Shown piece after piece: positions 9,996 through 21,993 of a stretch of 64,000 bases of DNA (the stretch's first letter is position 1; every line of letters starts with the position of its first letter). A program made the position numbers and the translations under genes. Location of the stretch: NCBI GenBank assembly GCA_029204045.2, contig CM055072.1, positions 8,248,854-8,312,853 of the forward strand, given 5' to 3'. The stretch comes from Tillandsia leiboldiana (taxonomy: Eukaryota > Streptophyta > Magnoliopsida > Poales > Bromeliaceae). The notes below the pieces were generated by a model. The model was not told where the DNA came from. It made no database searches and saw only the letters and a program-made list of their open reading frames with translations.

Positions 9996-12319
9996 GCTGT
10001 TGGAGGGCCATTTGCCCCTTTTCTGTGGAGATTTTCATAGAGCAACCTTAAGGAAAAATATTCCTCTACCAGAGACCTTCCTTACTGAGTATTCCTGGGT
10101 TTTTAGGAGCACGTTTTTCGAGGTTGGCCATTTTCTGGCGCGGCGCGACACTCGTTCTTCGACGACCCGTTTCATCCCTTCGCAGTGTTTAGGCTCCCCC
10201 AGCTCACCCCGACCTCCGATTCGGGTGATTCTTGCGCCGTTGGACTCTCGGCAGGTAGGGCTTCATTTTTGATATTTTAAGTAGGCCCCGGTTTTCATGT
10301 GGATTTTGAGTTTCCCGAGCTTATTTGTGACCCATTTATCCTCGCGGAGTTTTGGACAGCACCTGCTTGATTTGGCTATAACTTCGCGCTCAGGCGACGG
10401 ATCGAGGCGATTCAAAAGGCACTTCTCATCTACATCTCGCGAGGAATCTCCTGGAATTTTCTCAGATTTTTTTGAATAATTTTCAAAGCTGGAAATCTCC
10501 TTTCTCTGTAACTTTTGGTACAGAAATTCTGCACAGTTTTGTTTGGGGTGTTCCCCTTGCCGAATTTGTATCTCAGCGAAGGAAGCTCGGTTTTGAACGT
10601 GCAGGTACTCGTTTCGACGGGTTCGTCGCAAGGAACGCGACGGTATTTTTCTTGGAATTTTCTGAGCAACCTTCACTGGTGAAAATCTGATATCTTTAGA
10701 TCGGTAATTTTGGGACAGATTTTGTGATGTTTGAAGGACTAAAATTATGTATGTTCTTCTTGGAGGTTTGGCACGGCATTGCGGTGAGTTTTGGTGCGAG
10801 CGCGGGTTTTCGCATTTGGGACAGGATTTTAGCGCTCGAGGTGGGTACCGTTGTTAACCTCTTACTTGGGATACCCCACTAGGCATATTGGAGTCAATCC
10901 GGTGTAATGTTGCTATTATACTAGTTGAATGAACATAGCATGCTTCATGAAAAGAAAAGGGCTTGTAACTGATATTTGTATCTTTAGAGGGCTAGATACA
11001 AATAAATGGTAAATTCTTGCAAATGTTAAGTTGATTAAAATCCCTGGGAACAATTGCTTAAATCTGTTGATAATTATCGGCTTAACCCATATCTTGCTTT
11101 GTGTTTAATTGAGAAACCTATGCACATGTATAAATTAGCTTATGGCATGTTAGTACCTCAGATATTTCAAACAAAGGCATACTGTAATTCTTGTAGAATT
11201 GGAACACTGAAATTATTTTGATAAGTAAAGGACTCTTGCATGCTTGGAATGGTCACCTAGTTAGGCCACCTTTTTCTGCTACACTATCATGCTGGAATTG
11301 ACTTAGGAGAAACCATGATTTCATTTTCTCCAGTTATCTTGACATAGGGGATGTCATGCTCATGTCAGAGCAGGGGCTGGGATAGTGTAGTCAGATACTT
11401 GGGATTCGGGACGGACAGGCTGTGACGGCAGGGTATTGCGGCAACCGCGGATTTTGGGCGGTTGACCGGACAGTTGTTATTGTATCAGATCGGGGAGAGG
11501 AGTTGGGGTTTCTTTTAGTGGATGGTTATTTCCATTTAGATCAGTGTCATGATCCAGTCCTGCGGACTTTTTACTCAGGCATTTTACTCGTGTGGGTCGC
11601 TCCCCTCGAGTGCCACTCCGGAGTGCGCGTTATACAGACTTGAGTCCTTGAGACTCCTATCCCCTATCGGTGTTATGCGTAGGCTGGCATACCCGATTTG
11701 GCAGGCATCGCAGGCAGTACCAGTGTATACTGGGGTATAGATTGGTTTGGTCAGGCAGGCTTTGTTATTCTGATGCATATATGTAGCTATCTTTTAGCTG
11801 GGCACGTAGAGGCATACTAGTGGTAGCTTTTATCAGTAGTTTTATTTTCAGTTTACCACTTTTATTCTTTTCGCCTCTGGTAGTCCTAGTGGGCAGGTTT
11901 GAGTTGAGGTTTACCCACTAGGGGAGGCTACTGTCTTTATAGTAGTTCTCACCCCCACCATTTCTCCCTTTTCTTTTCCCCTGTGTTTTGCAGAGTCCTC
12001 GGCAGGAGCTGCGGGTCCCTCTTCCCAGGATCGAGGTAAGAGGATCGTTGACTAGTGTAGCTTCTTCCCTGATACAGCATACAATAGATTTTGATGTATC
12101 CCCAGTACACTCAGACAGTTGTTTTCCCCTTTTATTTTGGGTCTGGCTGCGGCCAGCTGGTTGTATTTTATTTAGTGAGCTGGGAGAGACACATGTATAT
12201 TTTTGAGAGTTATGTTGTACTTTACTTTCCAGTATTCTTCTGAGATGTACTAGTTTTAGTTTAGCTCTGTTTTATGCTCCTTTATTATATCTTCATATCT
12301 GAGCAGGTTACCAGCGCTT

Positions 12320-12388
12320 CGTGTACACGGGAAATTCCGTGTGCACGGCGGATCTGTGGACGAGCCCGGGTTCTGGTTTACACCCGGG
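12320..12388 (+). other. Two consecutive hairpins at the U5 end of G1 LTR
   Basis: Stem 1 pairs CGTGTACACGG (12320-12330) with CCGTGTGCACG (12337-12347), 11 pairs with one G-U. Stem 2 pairs CCCGGGT (12365-12371) with ACCCGGG (12382-12388). They end 8 bp before the LTR end and 16 bp before the PBS. The G3 LTRs have two stems in the same place with a different first-stem sequence. Confidence 0.6.
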
Positions 12389-12404
12389 GCGTGACAGATT
12401 AAGA

Positions 12405-12416
12405 TGGTATCAGAGC
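12405..12416 (+). other. G1 primer-binding site (initiator tRNA-Met)
   Basis: TGGTATCAGAGC, 8 bp after the LTR end, complements the 3' end of plant initiator tRNA-Met. It fixes the element's orientation. Bases 12417-12689 are an untranslated leader without a convincing gene. Confidence 0.92.
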
Positions 12417-12689
12417 TTAGGGATAGGTCAGTTGGGACTTAGGAAACCCTAGGCTTTTGGCAGACCCTAGGATGGCAGGGCGCGAGTGACGCGACATTTT
12501 GCGAAAGTCGGCAATTTATTATTAATTCTTCCTGTGAGTGGAGAGGGATTGGCATATCCTATTTCTGGTAGACTATTATGTTGGCTGCAGACAACATAAG
12601 GTTACAGAAATTTGGGGATGTCCATGACTTTCGCTGGATTGGGTCGAGAGTGCTTTTGTTTACTGACCCGTGGTTTCTTGTGTGGCAGG

Positions 12690-13940
12690 ATGCCTCCTAG
12701 GCGGCAGATCCCTACTCGGGGTACTCCTACACCCTCGGAGGAGCCGGAGCAGTCCGGGCCTTCGGAGATTAGTGAGCTCCGGGCCATGGTGGCCCAGTTG
12801 GCGGAGAGCCACCGCCGTCAGGAGCAGAGGTTTGACCAGTTGCTTGCCTAGGTTGGGGCACCTCCCCCTACTACTGTAGAGGCCCCTGTACCACCTGTTG
12901 TACCACCGGCTATTCCACCAGTCCCTACGGCACCGTCGTCGAGCAGTGGGGCCCAGGGGATGTTCAGGCCGTTGACCCCGGCGGAGGAGCGGGAGTTTGC
13001 TGACAAGCTCTCACAGTTTTGCAAGCGAGGACCGCCTAGGTTCTCAGGGCGGAGCACACATCCGTGGGAGATAGGATCGTGGCTGGCAGCAATGGAGAAG
13101 TTATTTCGGGAATTCTTCATTGACCATAGATACAGAGTGCATATGGCAGTACACTGTCTAGAGGGGGATGCGGATGCCTGGTGGCGTCGGGTCGAGCCGT
13201 TGGAGTTTCAGGTTACCCGACAGCTGCCTTGGTCAGAGTTTCGGCGGATGATTATGGACACCTATTTTTCCACGAGCGTGAAGAAAAAGATTGAGGATGA
13301 CTTGAAGAATCTACAGCCGGGTGATCGGACTGTATGGGATTATTTTCAGGAGTTCACGCAGTTGCTCAACTGCGTGCCCTATGTGGCCAGGGATGGGCCG
13401 CACCAGGTCGAGCTTTTTGAGACGGGTCTGCGCCCTGAGATTTATACCTTGGTGCACGCCCAGAGGCTTCAGACCTTATCGGAGGCGGTGGATCATGCAC
13501 AGTGGGTCGAGAGGGGAGACCACGTTGTCGCTAGACGTGGAGGCTTGGTCGCTCAGAGTTCTGAGAGGAAGCGACCAGCGCCAGATGATGGGGGACAGGC
13601 CAGTTCCTGGAGGCCGCCCCGACCGCCACCGCCTCAGTTTACGGGCCGTGGGCGCTCGGAGCGGCGAGGGTCTGGGGGATCCCAGAGGCCCCCGCAGCAT
13701 CAGCAGCAGCAGCCCCAGCGACAGCAGCAGCATTCGCAGCAGCAGAGGTCGCAGTCTCGACAGCAGGGGTCACAGCGGCAGAGGCAGCAGCAGCAGTAGT
13801 CGAGGCAGTCTCAGTCGGCGGTCAGGTGCATCTTTTGTAGGGGACAGCACCCGTCGGATACTTGTGATCAGAGGTATGGCCGCTGTTATCGGTGTGGACA
13901 GTCTGGCCACATTCGTGCTACTTGCCCTTTCTCGGCATTG
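12690..13940 (+). pseudogene. gag: G1 gag (Ty3/gypsy capsid and nucleocapsid), two nonsense codons
   Basis: The ATG at 12690 (MPPRRQIPTRG) is the first in the frame that continues into pol. Features: a coiled-coil-like stretch (codons 27-52), the retrotransposon gag core (codons about 110-230; HPWEIGSWLAAMEK, LEGDADAWWRRVEPLEF, TAPWSEF-like LPWSEFRRMI), a long Gln/Arg/Ser/His-rich tail (codons 325-370) and a CCHC zinc knuckle CYRCGQSGHIRATC at about codon 399. An earlier CIFC half-knuckle precedes it. TAG codons at 12849 and 13797 interrupt the frame. In G2 the first position is CAG, and G2's own tail stop falls one CAG codon earlier. No frameshift separates gag from pol. The product would assemble the virus-like particle, but this copy is dead. 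Confidence 0.92.
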
Positions 13941-16900
13941 CCGGCTCCTTCCTCAGCATCAGCCCCTTCGGCGCCCCAACAGCGGCCTTATGCTCCAGCG
14001 AGCAGGGCTCCTTCTTCGCATCCTGCAGACTACAGACCCCCGGCACAGAGTGGGCGTGTTTACGCCGCCCAGGTAGAGGACTCCGCAGCAGCCGACCACG
14101 TGGTGGCAGGTATCACTTTACTTTTTGGTACTAGAGCTCGCACTTTATTTGATACCGGTGCATCACATTCTTTTATTAGTAGATCATTTGCATCATCCCA
14201 TGGATTAGAGTTAGGTCGGTTGCCACATGCATTAGAGGTACGGATTCCTGAGCATACATTGCATGTAGAGGAGTGTTGTTGGTCTTGCCCAGTACAGCTT
14301 GAGTCTTGGGTTTTGCCAGTGGACCTTATGGTCCTTAGTCAGCTGCGAGATTTTGACATCGTACTGGGGGTGGATTGGCTGGCCCGCTATTTCGCGATAA
14401 TTGACTGCGCCGCGAGGACTGTTACTTTTAGCGAGCCAGGCCAGGAGGTGTTCGTTTACAGGGGGTGCCAGAGTGCTTTCTTTGCCTCTGTGGTTTCGAC
14501 TTCTCGGGCGAGGCAGATGATGCGCAGTGGCTGCGTAGCCTTTTTGGCTTGTGTGGTAAAGGAGCCTACGGCGGCACCGGGACTCATGGATATCCCTATT
14601 GTCCATGAGTTCCCGGACGTGTTTCCACCGGAGTTGACTTGTATGCCGCCGGATAGGGAGGTTGAGTTTTTGATTGACGTAGTCCCAGGAACTGCGCCAA
14701 TCTCTAAGGCTCCTTACCGGATGGCACCGGCTGAGTTGCGAGAGTTAAAGGCGCAACTTCAGGATTTAATGGATAAAGGCTTTGTGAGGCCAAGTGTATC
14801 GCCTTGGGGAGCGCCGGTGCTTTTTGTGAAGAAGAAGGATGGTTCACTTCGACTTTGTGTTGATTACCGCGAGCTGAATAAAGTGACCATCCAGAACAAG
14901 TACCCTTTGCCGCGCATTGATGATCTATTTGATCAGCTGCAAGGGTCTTGTGTCTTCTCCAAGATTGACTTACAGTCTGGGTACCACCAATTGAAGGTGA
15001 AGGCCGAGGACATCCCAAAGACGGCATTCAGGACGCGGTACGGGCATTATGAGTTCACTGTCATGCCTTTCGGATTGACAAATGCCCCTGCTGCTTTTAT
15101 GGATTTAATGAACAGGATTTTTCGACCATACCTGGATCGGTTCGTCGTTGTTTTTATCGATGACATCTTAGTTTATTCCCGGAGCGATGTGGAGCACGAG
15201 GAGTACTTGAGGATTGTGCTGCAACTTCTGAGAGAAAGGAAGTTGTATGCCAAGTTATCTAAGTGTGATTTCTGGCTTCGGGAGGTTGTCTTTTTGGGCC
15301 ACGTGATTTCAGCCGCTGGAGTGGCAGTAGACCCGGCGAAGATAGAGGCAGTCCGAGATTGGCCCCGACCGACGACGGTATCAGAGGTCCGCAGTTTTAT
15401 GGGCCTAGCCGGATATTACCGTCGGTTTGTGGAAGGTTTTGCGAAACTTTCCACACCCCTCACTCGTCTGACGCGAAAAGGGATTAAGTTTGTTTGGAGT
15501 GAGGATTGCCAGAGGAGCTTTGAGGAATTAAAGAACAGATTGATGACGGCTCCTATCCTTTCCCTCCCTGTTATGGGGAAAGGATACGTGATTTATAGTG
15601 ATGCATCGCACAGTGGACTCGGTTGCGTGCTGATGCAGGAGGGAAGGGTAATCGCTTATGCCTCTCGGCAACTGAAGGATTATGAGAAAAATTACCCGAC
15701 CCATGACCTAGAGCTGGCTGCAGTGATTTTCGCACTAAAGTTATAGCGCCACTACCTGTATGGAGAGCACTGCGAGATTTACACCGACCACAAGAGCTTG
15801 AAATACCTGTTCACGCAGAAGGAGCTCAACTTGAGGCAACGCAGATGGTTGGAATTATTAAAGGACTATGATGTGGATATATTATACCATCCTGGCAAGG
15901 CCAACGTGGTTGCTGATGCCTTGAGCAGGAGAGCAGTGCAGAGCTTATCTTTGATGATCACCGATCAGGCGCCACTACTTGAGCATATGAGGCGGTTAGA
16001 GCTCGAGGTTGTATCCCCTGGGGTCTCTGCGCGACTTATGACTCTAGTCGTACAGCCCACTCTGTTGGACAGGATTCGGGAGAGACAGAGTGAGGACCCC
16101 ACTTGATGAGGATTCGAGAGCAGACTCAGACGGACTCGGCAGGGGATTTTTCAGTTGATGCTTCGGGAGTACTGCGGTACAGGGACCGAGCTTGTGTGCC
16201 TATGGATAAAGAGATTCGAGAGCAGATTTTGAGGGAGGCCCACTATACACCTTATACCATCCATCCAGGTGGGACTAAGATGTATAGGGACCTCAAGGCA
16301 CAGTTTTGGTGGAATGGGATGAAAAGAGACATTGGGAGATTTGTGGCACACTGTTTAACTTGTCAGCAGGTAAAGGCTGAGCATCGTGTACCTGCTGGCA
16401 AGTTGCAGAGCCTCCCAATCCCTGAATGGAAATGGGAACATGTTACCATGGATTTTGTCACCGGGTTGCCGAGGGCACAGTCTGGAGCAGACGCGATCTG
16501 GGTAGTCGTGGACAGCCTCACCAAATCCGCTCACTTTTTACCGGTACAGGTGACTTGGCCACTTGAGCGACTGGCACAGCTATATTTGGATGAGGTGGTG
16601 AGATTACATGGCGTGCCTGCCTCCATTGTATCTGATCGAGATTCGAGGTTTGTTTCGCGATTTTGGAAGAGTCTACAGGCCACTTTGGGGACACAGCTTA
16701 GTTTCAGCACGGCTTTTCACCCACAGACAGATGGGCAGTCAGAGCGGACTATACAGATTCTTGAGGACATGCTCCGGGCTTGTTCGCTAGACTTTGGGGG
16801 AGGTTGGGTGCGACACTTATCCCTGGCAGAGTTTGCGTACAACAATAGCTTTCAGGCTAGCATACTGATGGCTCCGTTTGAAGCATTGTATGGACGCAAG

Positions 16901-17495
16901 TGTCGTTCCCCACTTTATTGGAGTGATGTGGGTGAAAGGCGAACCTTGGGGCCGGAGATACTGCGAGAGGCAGAGGATAAAGTCAGAGTAGTCAGGCAGC
17001 ACCTTCAGACAGCTCAGAGTAGACAGAGGAGCTATGCAGATGTGCGGAGGCGAGATCTTGAGTTTATGGTAGGAGATCATGTCTTTTTGAAAGTCTCGCC
17101 TTCAAAGGGTATCCGGAGATTTGGGATTCGTGGGAAACTGAGCCCTCGTTTTATAGGACCTTTTGAGGTATTGGAGCGCATAGGGCCAGTTGCCTACAGG
17201 CTTGCACTTCCCCCCAGGCTTGCTGGTGTTCACGATGTATTCCAGTATCGACTTTGAGGAGGTATGTTCATGACCCGTCACACATCATCGATTTCACCCC
17301 ACTGGAGGTTGTAGAGGACCTGAGCTATGTTGAGCGGCGTTGGGATCTTGGACCGTGAGGTTAGGGAGTTGCGCAGTCGGACCATCCCTTATGTGTAGAT
17401 CCTCTGGAGCAGTCATGATTGAGCGCGAGGCTACCTGGGAGCTGGAGTCCAGCGATGATGGATGCTTACCCCCACTTGTTTGAGGCCCGTCATGA
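13941..17495 (+). pseudogene. pol: G1 pol: protease, RT, RNase H, integrase and chromodomain (broken)
   Basis: Continues the gag frame. Protease active site FDTGASHSFIS (Asp at 14151). RT core with LCVDYRELNKVTI, FSKIDLQSGYHQ and the catalytic FIDD (Asp codons from 15159). RNase H IYSDASHSGLG (15600). Integrase HPGGTKMYRDL and CLTCQQVKAEH zinc site, core Asp in MDFVTGLP, Asp in SDRDSRF and Glu in QTDGQSERT. A chromodomain region follows (about 17270-17460). Breaks: TAG at 15744 (Trp expected in LKLWRHYLYG), a 1-bp deletion near 16104 that moves the frame, and several indels after 17240. A TAG in the chromodomain (17396) is shared with the second copy. Until 17240 the sequence is clean. Full-length Tekay pol size. 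Confidence 0.92.
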
Positions 17496-17541
17496 GGTAT
17501 GGCTTTTGTTTCGAGGACGAAACTCTTTTAGTGGGGGAGGA

Positions 17542-17794
17542 TGTAATGTTCTGGTTTTTCCCGTATAGTTTTTTCGTTGAATCCACTGTGTAGAAACACT
17601 AGTGTTGGTGTGTCTGGCCCATGGTGCATCAAAGGGGTGCCACAGTTGGACCCTGTGTGGTATTTTAGCTGATTTGGTATTCGCTGTGTTTGCTGAATTT
17701 TAGGAGACGAACTGGGGCAAGCGGAGTTCGGTGATTTGGAATTTGGAGCGGGAAAAACGCTTGAAAAACAACTTATTTATTTGTCGAATTTGGA
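17542..17794 (+). repeat. Start of G1 3' LTR, cut by the gap
   Basis: TGTAATGTTCTGG follows the GTGGGGGAGGA polypurine tract at 17531-17541. The 253 bp match the first part of the other two LTRs but carry many small indels, such as AGGAGACGAACTGGGG for AGAGAAGGAACTGGG. It ends at the N run. Confidence 0.88.
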
Positions 17795-17894
17795 NNNNNN
17801 NNNNNNNNNNNNNNNNNNNNNNNNNNNNNNNNNNNNNNNNNNNNNNNNNNNNNNNNNNNNNNNNNNNNNNNNNNNNNNNNNNNNNNNNNNNNNN
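17795..17894. other. Assembly gap of exactly 100 N
   Basis: One hundred N, the usual placeholder for a gap of unknown size. The sequence on each side is error-rich and the two sides overlap in content, so the gap probably marks an unmerged contig overlap. Confidence 0.97.
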
Positions 17895-20800
17895 GAGATT
17901 TTACCTTGGTGCACGCCAGAGGCTTCAGGACTTTAGTCAGAGGCGGTGGATCATGCAAGCCGGGTGCCGACGAGGGACGACCACGTTGTCGCTAGACGTG
18001 GAGGGGCGCGGTCGCTCAGAGTTCTGAGAGGAAGCGACCAGCGCCAGATGATGGGGGACAGGCCAGTTCCTGGAGGCCGCCCGACCGCCACCGCCTCAGT
18101 TTCGGGCGTGGGCGCTGGAGCGGCGAGGGTCTGGGGGATCCCAGAGGCCCCCGCGCATCAGCAGCAGCAGCCCCAGCGACAGCAGCGCATTCGCAGCAGC
18201 AGAGGTCGCAGTCTCGACAGCAGGGTCACAGCGGCAGATTGGCGCAGCCAACAGCAGCAGTAGCGAGGCAGTCTCAGTCGGCGGTCAGGTGCATCTTTTG
18301 CAGGGACAGCAACACGGTCGGATACTTGTGATCAGAGGTATGGCCGCTGTTATCGGTGTGGACAAGTCTGGCCACATTCGTGCTACTTGCCCCTTTCTCG
18401 GCATTGCAGGCCTCCTTCCTCAGCATCAGCCCTTCGGCGCCCCAACAGCGGCCTTATGCTTCAGCGAGCAAGGCTCCTTCTTCGCATCCTGCAGACTACA
18501 GACCCCCGGCACAGAGTGGGCGTGTTTACGCGCCCAGGTAGAGGACGGCTGCAGCAGCCGACACGTGGGTGGCAGGTATCACTTTACTTTTGGTACTAGA
18601 TCTCTTTTATTAGAGATATTTGACATTCATTATTAGTGATCATTTGCAGCAAGTTAGGTTACGGTTGCCACATGCATTAGAGGTACGGATTCCTGAGCAC
18701 ATTGCATGTAGAGGAGTGTTGTTGGTTATTGCCCAGTACAGCTTGAGTCTTGGGTTTTGCCAGCGGACTTATGGTCCTTAGTCAGCTGCGCGAGATTTAC
18801 ATTCGACATTGTACTGGGGGTGGATTGGCTGGCCGCTATTTCGCGATAATGACTGCGCGCGAGGGCTGTTACTTTAGCGAGCCAGGCCAGGAGGTGTTCG
18901 TTTTACAGGGGGTGCCAGAGTGCTTTCTTTGCCTCTGTGGGTTTCGACTTCTCGGGCGAGGCAGATGATGCGCAGTGGCTGCGTGCCTTTTTGGCTTGTG
19001 TGGTTAAGGACATACGGCGGCACCGGGACTCACGGATATCCCTATTGTCCATGAGTTCCCGGACGTGTTTCCACCGGAGTTGACTGTATGCCGCGGATTA
19101 TAGGGAGGTTGAGTTTTTGATTGACGTAGTCCCAGGAACTGCGCCAATCTCTAAGGCTCCTTACCGGATGGCACCGGCTGAGTGCGAGAGTTAAAGGCGC
19201 AACTTCAGGATTTAATGGATAAAGGTTTGTGAGCCAAGTGTATCGCCTTGGGGAGCGCCCGGTGCTTTTTGTGAAGAAGAAGGATGGTTCACTTGACTTT
19301 GTGTTGATTACCGCGAGCTGAATAAGTGACCATCCAGAACAAGTACCCTTTGCCGCGCATTGATGATCTATTTGATCAGCTGCAAGGGTCTTGTGTCTTC
19401 TCAAGATTGACTTACAGTCTGGTACCACCAAATGAAGGGTGAAGGCCGAGGACATCCCAAAGACGGCATTCAGGACGCGGTACGGGCATTATGAGTTTCA
19501 CTGTCATGCTTTTCGGATTGACAAATGCCCCTGCTGTTTTATGGATTGAATGAACAGGATTTTCGACCATACCTGGATCGGTTCGTCGTTGTTTTTATCG
19601 ATGACATCTTAGTTTATTTCCGGGAGCGATGTGGAGCACGAGAGAGTACTTGAGGATTGTGCTGCAACTTCTGAGAGAAAGGAAGTTGTATGCCAAGTTA
19701 ATCTAAGTGTGATTTCTGGCTTCGGGAGGTTGTCTTTTTGGGCCACGTGATTTTCAGCCGCTGGAGTGGCAGTAGTAGACCCGGCGAAGATAGAGGCAGT
19801 CCGAGATTGGCCCCGACCGACGACGGTATCAGAGGTCCGCAGTTTTATGGGCCTAGCCGGATATTACCGTCGGTTTGTGAAGGTTTTGCGAAACTTTCCA
19901 CAACCCTCACTCGTCTGACGCGAAAAGGGATTAAGTTGTTTGGAGTGAGGATTGCCAGAGGAGCTTTGAGGAATAAAGAACAGATTGATGACGGCTCCTA
20001 TCCTTTCCCCCTGTTATGGGGAAAGGATACGTGCTTTATAGTGATGCATCGCACAGTGGACTCGGTTGCGTGCTGATGCAGGAGGGAAGGGGTAATCGCT
20101 TATGCCTCTCGGCAACTGAAGGATTATGAGGAAAAATTACCCGACCCCTGACCTAGAGCTGGCTTGCAGTGATTTTCGCACTAAAGTTATAGCGGCCACT
20201 ACCTGTATGGAGAGCACTGCGAGATTTACACCGACCACAAGAGCTTGAAATACCTGTTCACGCCGAAGAGAGCTCAACTTGAGGCAACGCAGATGGTTGG
20301 AATTATTAAAGGACTATGATGTGGATATATTATACCATCCTGGCAAGGCCAACGTGGTTGCTGATGCCTTGAGCAGGAGAGCAGTGCAGAGCTTATCTTT
20401 GATGATCACCGATCAGGCGCCACTACTTGAGCATATGAGGCGGTTAGAGCTCGAGGTTGTATCCCCTGGGGTCTCTGCTGCGACTTATGACTCTAGTCGT
20501 ACAGCCCACTCTGTTGGACAGGATTCGGAGAGACAGAGTGAGGACCCCACTTGATGAGGATTCGAGAGCAGACTCAGACGGACTCGGCAGGGGATTTTTC
20601 AGTTGATGCTTCGGGAGTACTGCGGTACAGGGACCGAGCTTGTGTGCCTATGGATAAAGAGATTCGAGAGCAGATTTTGAGGGAGGCCCACTATACACCT
20701 TATACCATCCATCCAGGTGGGACTAAGATGTATAGGGACCTCAAGGCACAGTTTTGGTGGAATGGGATGAAAAGAGACATGGGAGATTTGTGGCACACTG

Positions 20801-21947
20801 TTTAACTTGTCAGCAGGTAAAGGCTGAGCATCGTGTACCTGCTGGCAAGTTGCAGAGCCTCCCAATCCCTGAATGGAAATGGGAACATGTTACCATGGAT
20901 TTTGTCACCGGGTTGCCGAGGGCACAGTCTGGAGCAGACGCGATCTGGGTAGTCGTGGACAGCCTCACCAAATCCGCTCACTTTTTTACCGGTAACAGGT
21001 GACTTGGCCACTTGAGCGACTGGCACAGCTATATTGGATGAGGTGGTGAGATTACATGGCGTGCCTGCCCTCCATTGTATCTGATCGAGATTCGAGGTTT
21101 GTTTCGCGATTTTGGAAGAGTCTACAGGCCACTTTGGGGACACAGCTTAGTTTCAGCACGGCTTTTCACCACAGACAGATGGGCAGTCAGAGCGGACTAT
21201 ACAGATTCTTGAGGACATGCTCCGGGCTTGTTCGCTAGACTTTGGGGGAGGTTGGGTGCGACACTTATCCCTGGCAGGAGTTTGCGTACAAACAATAGCT
21301 TTCAGGCTAGCATACTGATGGCTCCGTTTGAAGCATTGTATGGACGCAAGTGTCGTTCCCCACTTTATTGGAGTGATGTGGGTGAAAGGCGAACCTTGGG
21401 GCCGGAGATACTGCGAGAGGCAGAGGATAAAGTCAGAGTAGTCAGGCAGCACCTTCAGACAGCTCAGAGTAGACAGAGGAGCTATGCAGATGTGCGGAGG
21501 CGAGATCTTGAGTTTATGGTAGGAGATCATGTCTTTTTGAAAGTCTCGCCTTCAAAGGGTATCCGGAGATTTGGGATTCGTGGGAAACTGAGCCCTCGTT
21601 TTATAGGACCTTTTGAGGTATTGGAGCGCATAGGGCCAGTTGCCTACAGGCTTGCACTTCCCCCCAGGCTTGCTGGTGTTCACGATGTATTCCATGTATC
21701 GACTTTGAGGAGGTATGTTCATGACCCGTCACACATCATCGATTTCACCCCACTGGAGGTTGTAGAGGACCTGAGCTATGTTGAGCGGCCGTTGAGGATC
21801 TTGGACCGTGAGGTTAGGGAGTTGCGCAGTCGGACCATCCCTTATGTGTAGATCCTCTGGAGCAGTCATGATGAGCGCGAGGCTACCTGGGAGCTGGAGT
21901 CAGCGATGATGGATGCTTACCCCCACTTGTTTGAGGCCCCGTCATGA
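17895..21947 (+). pseudogene. gag-pol: Second copy of gag end and pol, dense single-base indels up to about 21290
   Basis: Collinear with 13437-17495: gag tail, zinc knuckle, protease, RT, RNase H, integrase and chromodomain. Single-base insertions and losses occur every few tens of bases from 17895 to about 20280 and again to about 21290, for example in the FIDD and RNase H regions, while 20280-20760 and 21300-21947 are clean. It shares copy-specific lesions with G1: the 1-bp loss near 20552, the TAG for Trp near 20190 and the TAG before the chromodomain (21849). This argues that it is the same locus sequenced twice, not an independent element. The integrase Asp/Glu motifs and chromodomain are readable. 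Confidence 0.85.
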
Positions 21948-21993
21948 GGTATGGCTTTTGTTTCGAGGACGAAACTCTTTTAGTGGGGGAGGA

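Larger units (their letters stand above)
9138..12396 (+). repeat. G1 5' LTR
   Basis: Starts TGTAATGTTCTGG and ends GGGGCGTGACA (3259 bp). The GC-rich U3 core at about 9440-9930 has many GGTCCACG/CGTGGACC-type words. TATA box at 9986-9995. The R/U5 part holds the CACTCCGGAGTG palindrome near 11620, a TTGCGGCAACCGCGG motif near 11436 and paired hairpins at 12320-12388. It differs from the 21994-25254 copy by scattered substitutions, roughly 1-2% in the stretches I compared, most of them in U3. Confidence 0.92.

Noticed and set aside
13321..14076. 251-codon frame overlapping gag
   Set aside because: Out-of-frame reading of the gag Gln/Arg-rich tail; the gag frame carries the zinc knuckle and joins protease.
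17731..18027. Open frame across the N run
   Set aside because: It spans 100 undefined bases, so it is meaningless.
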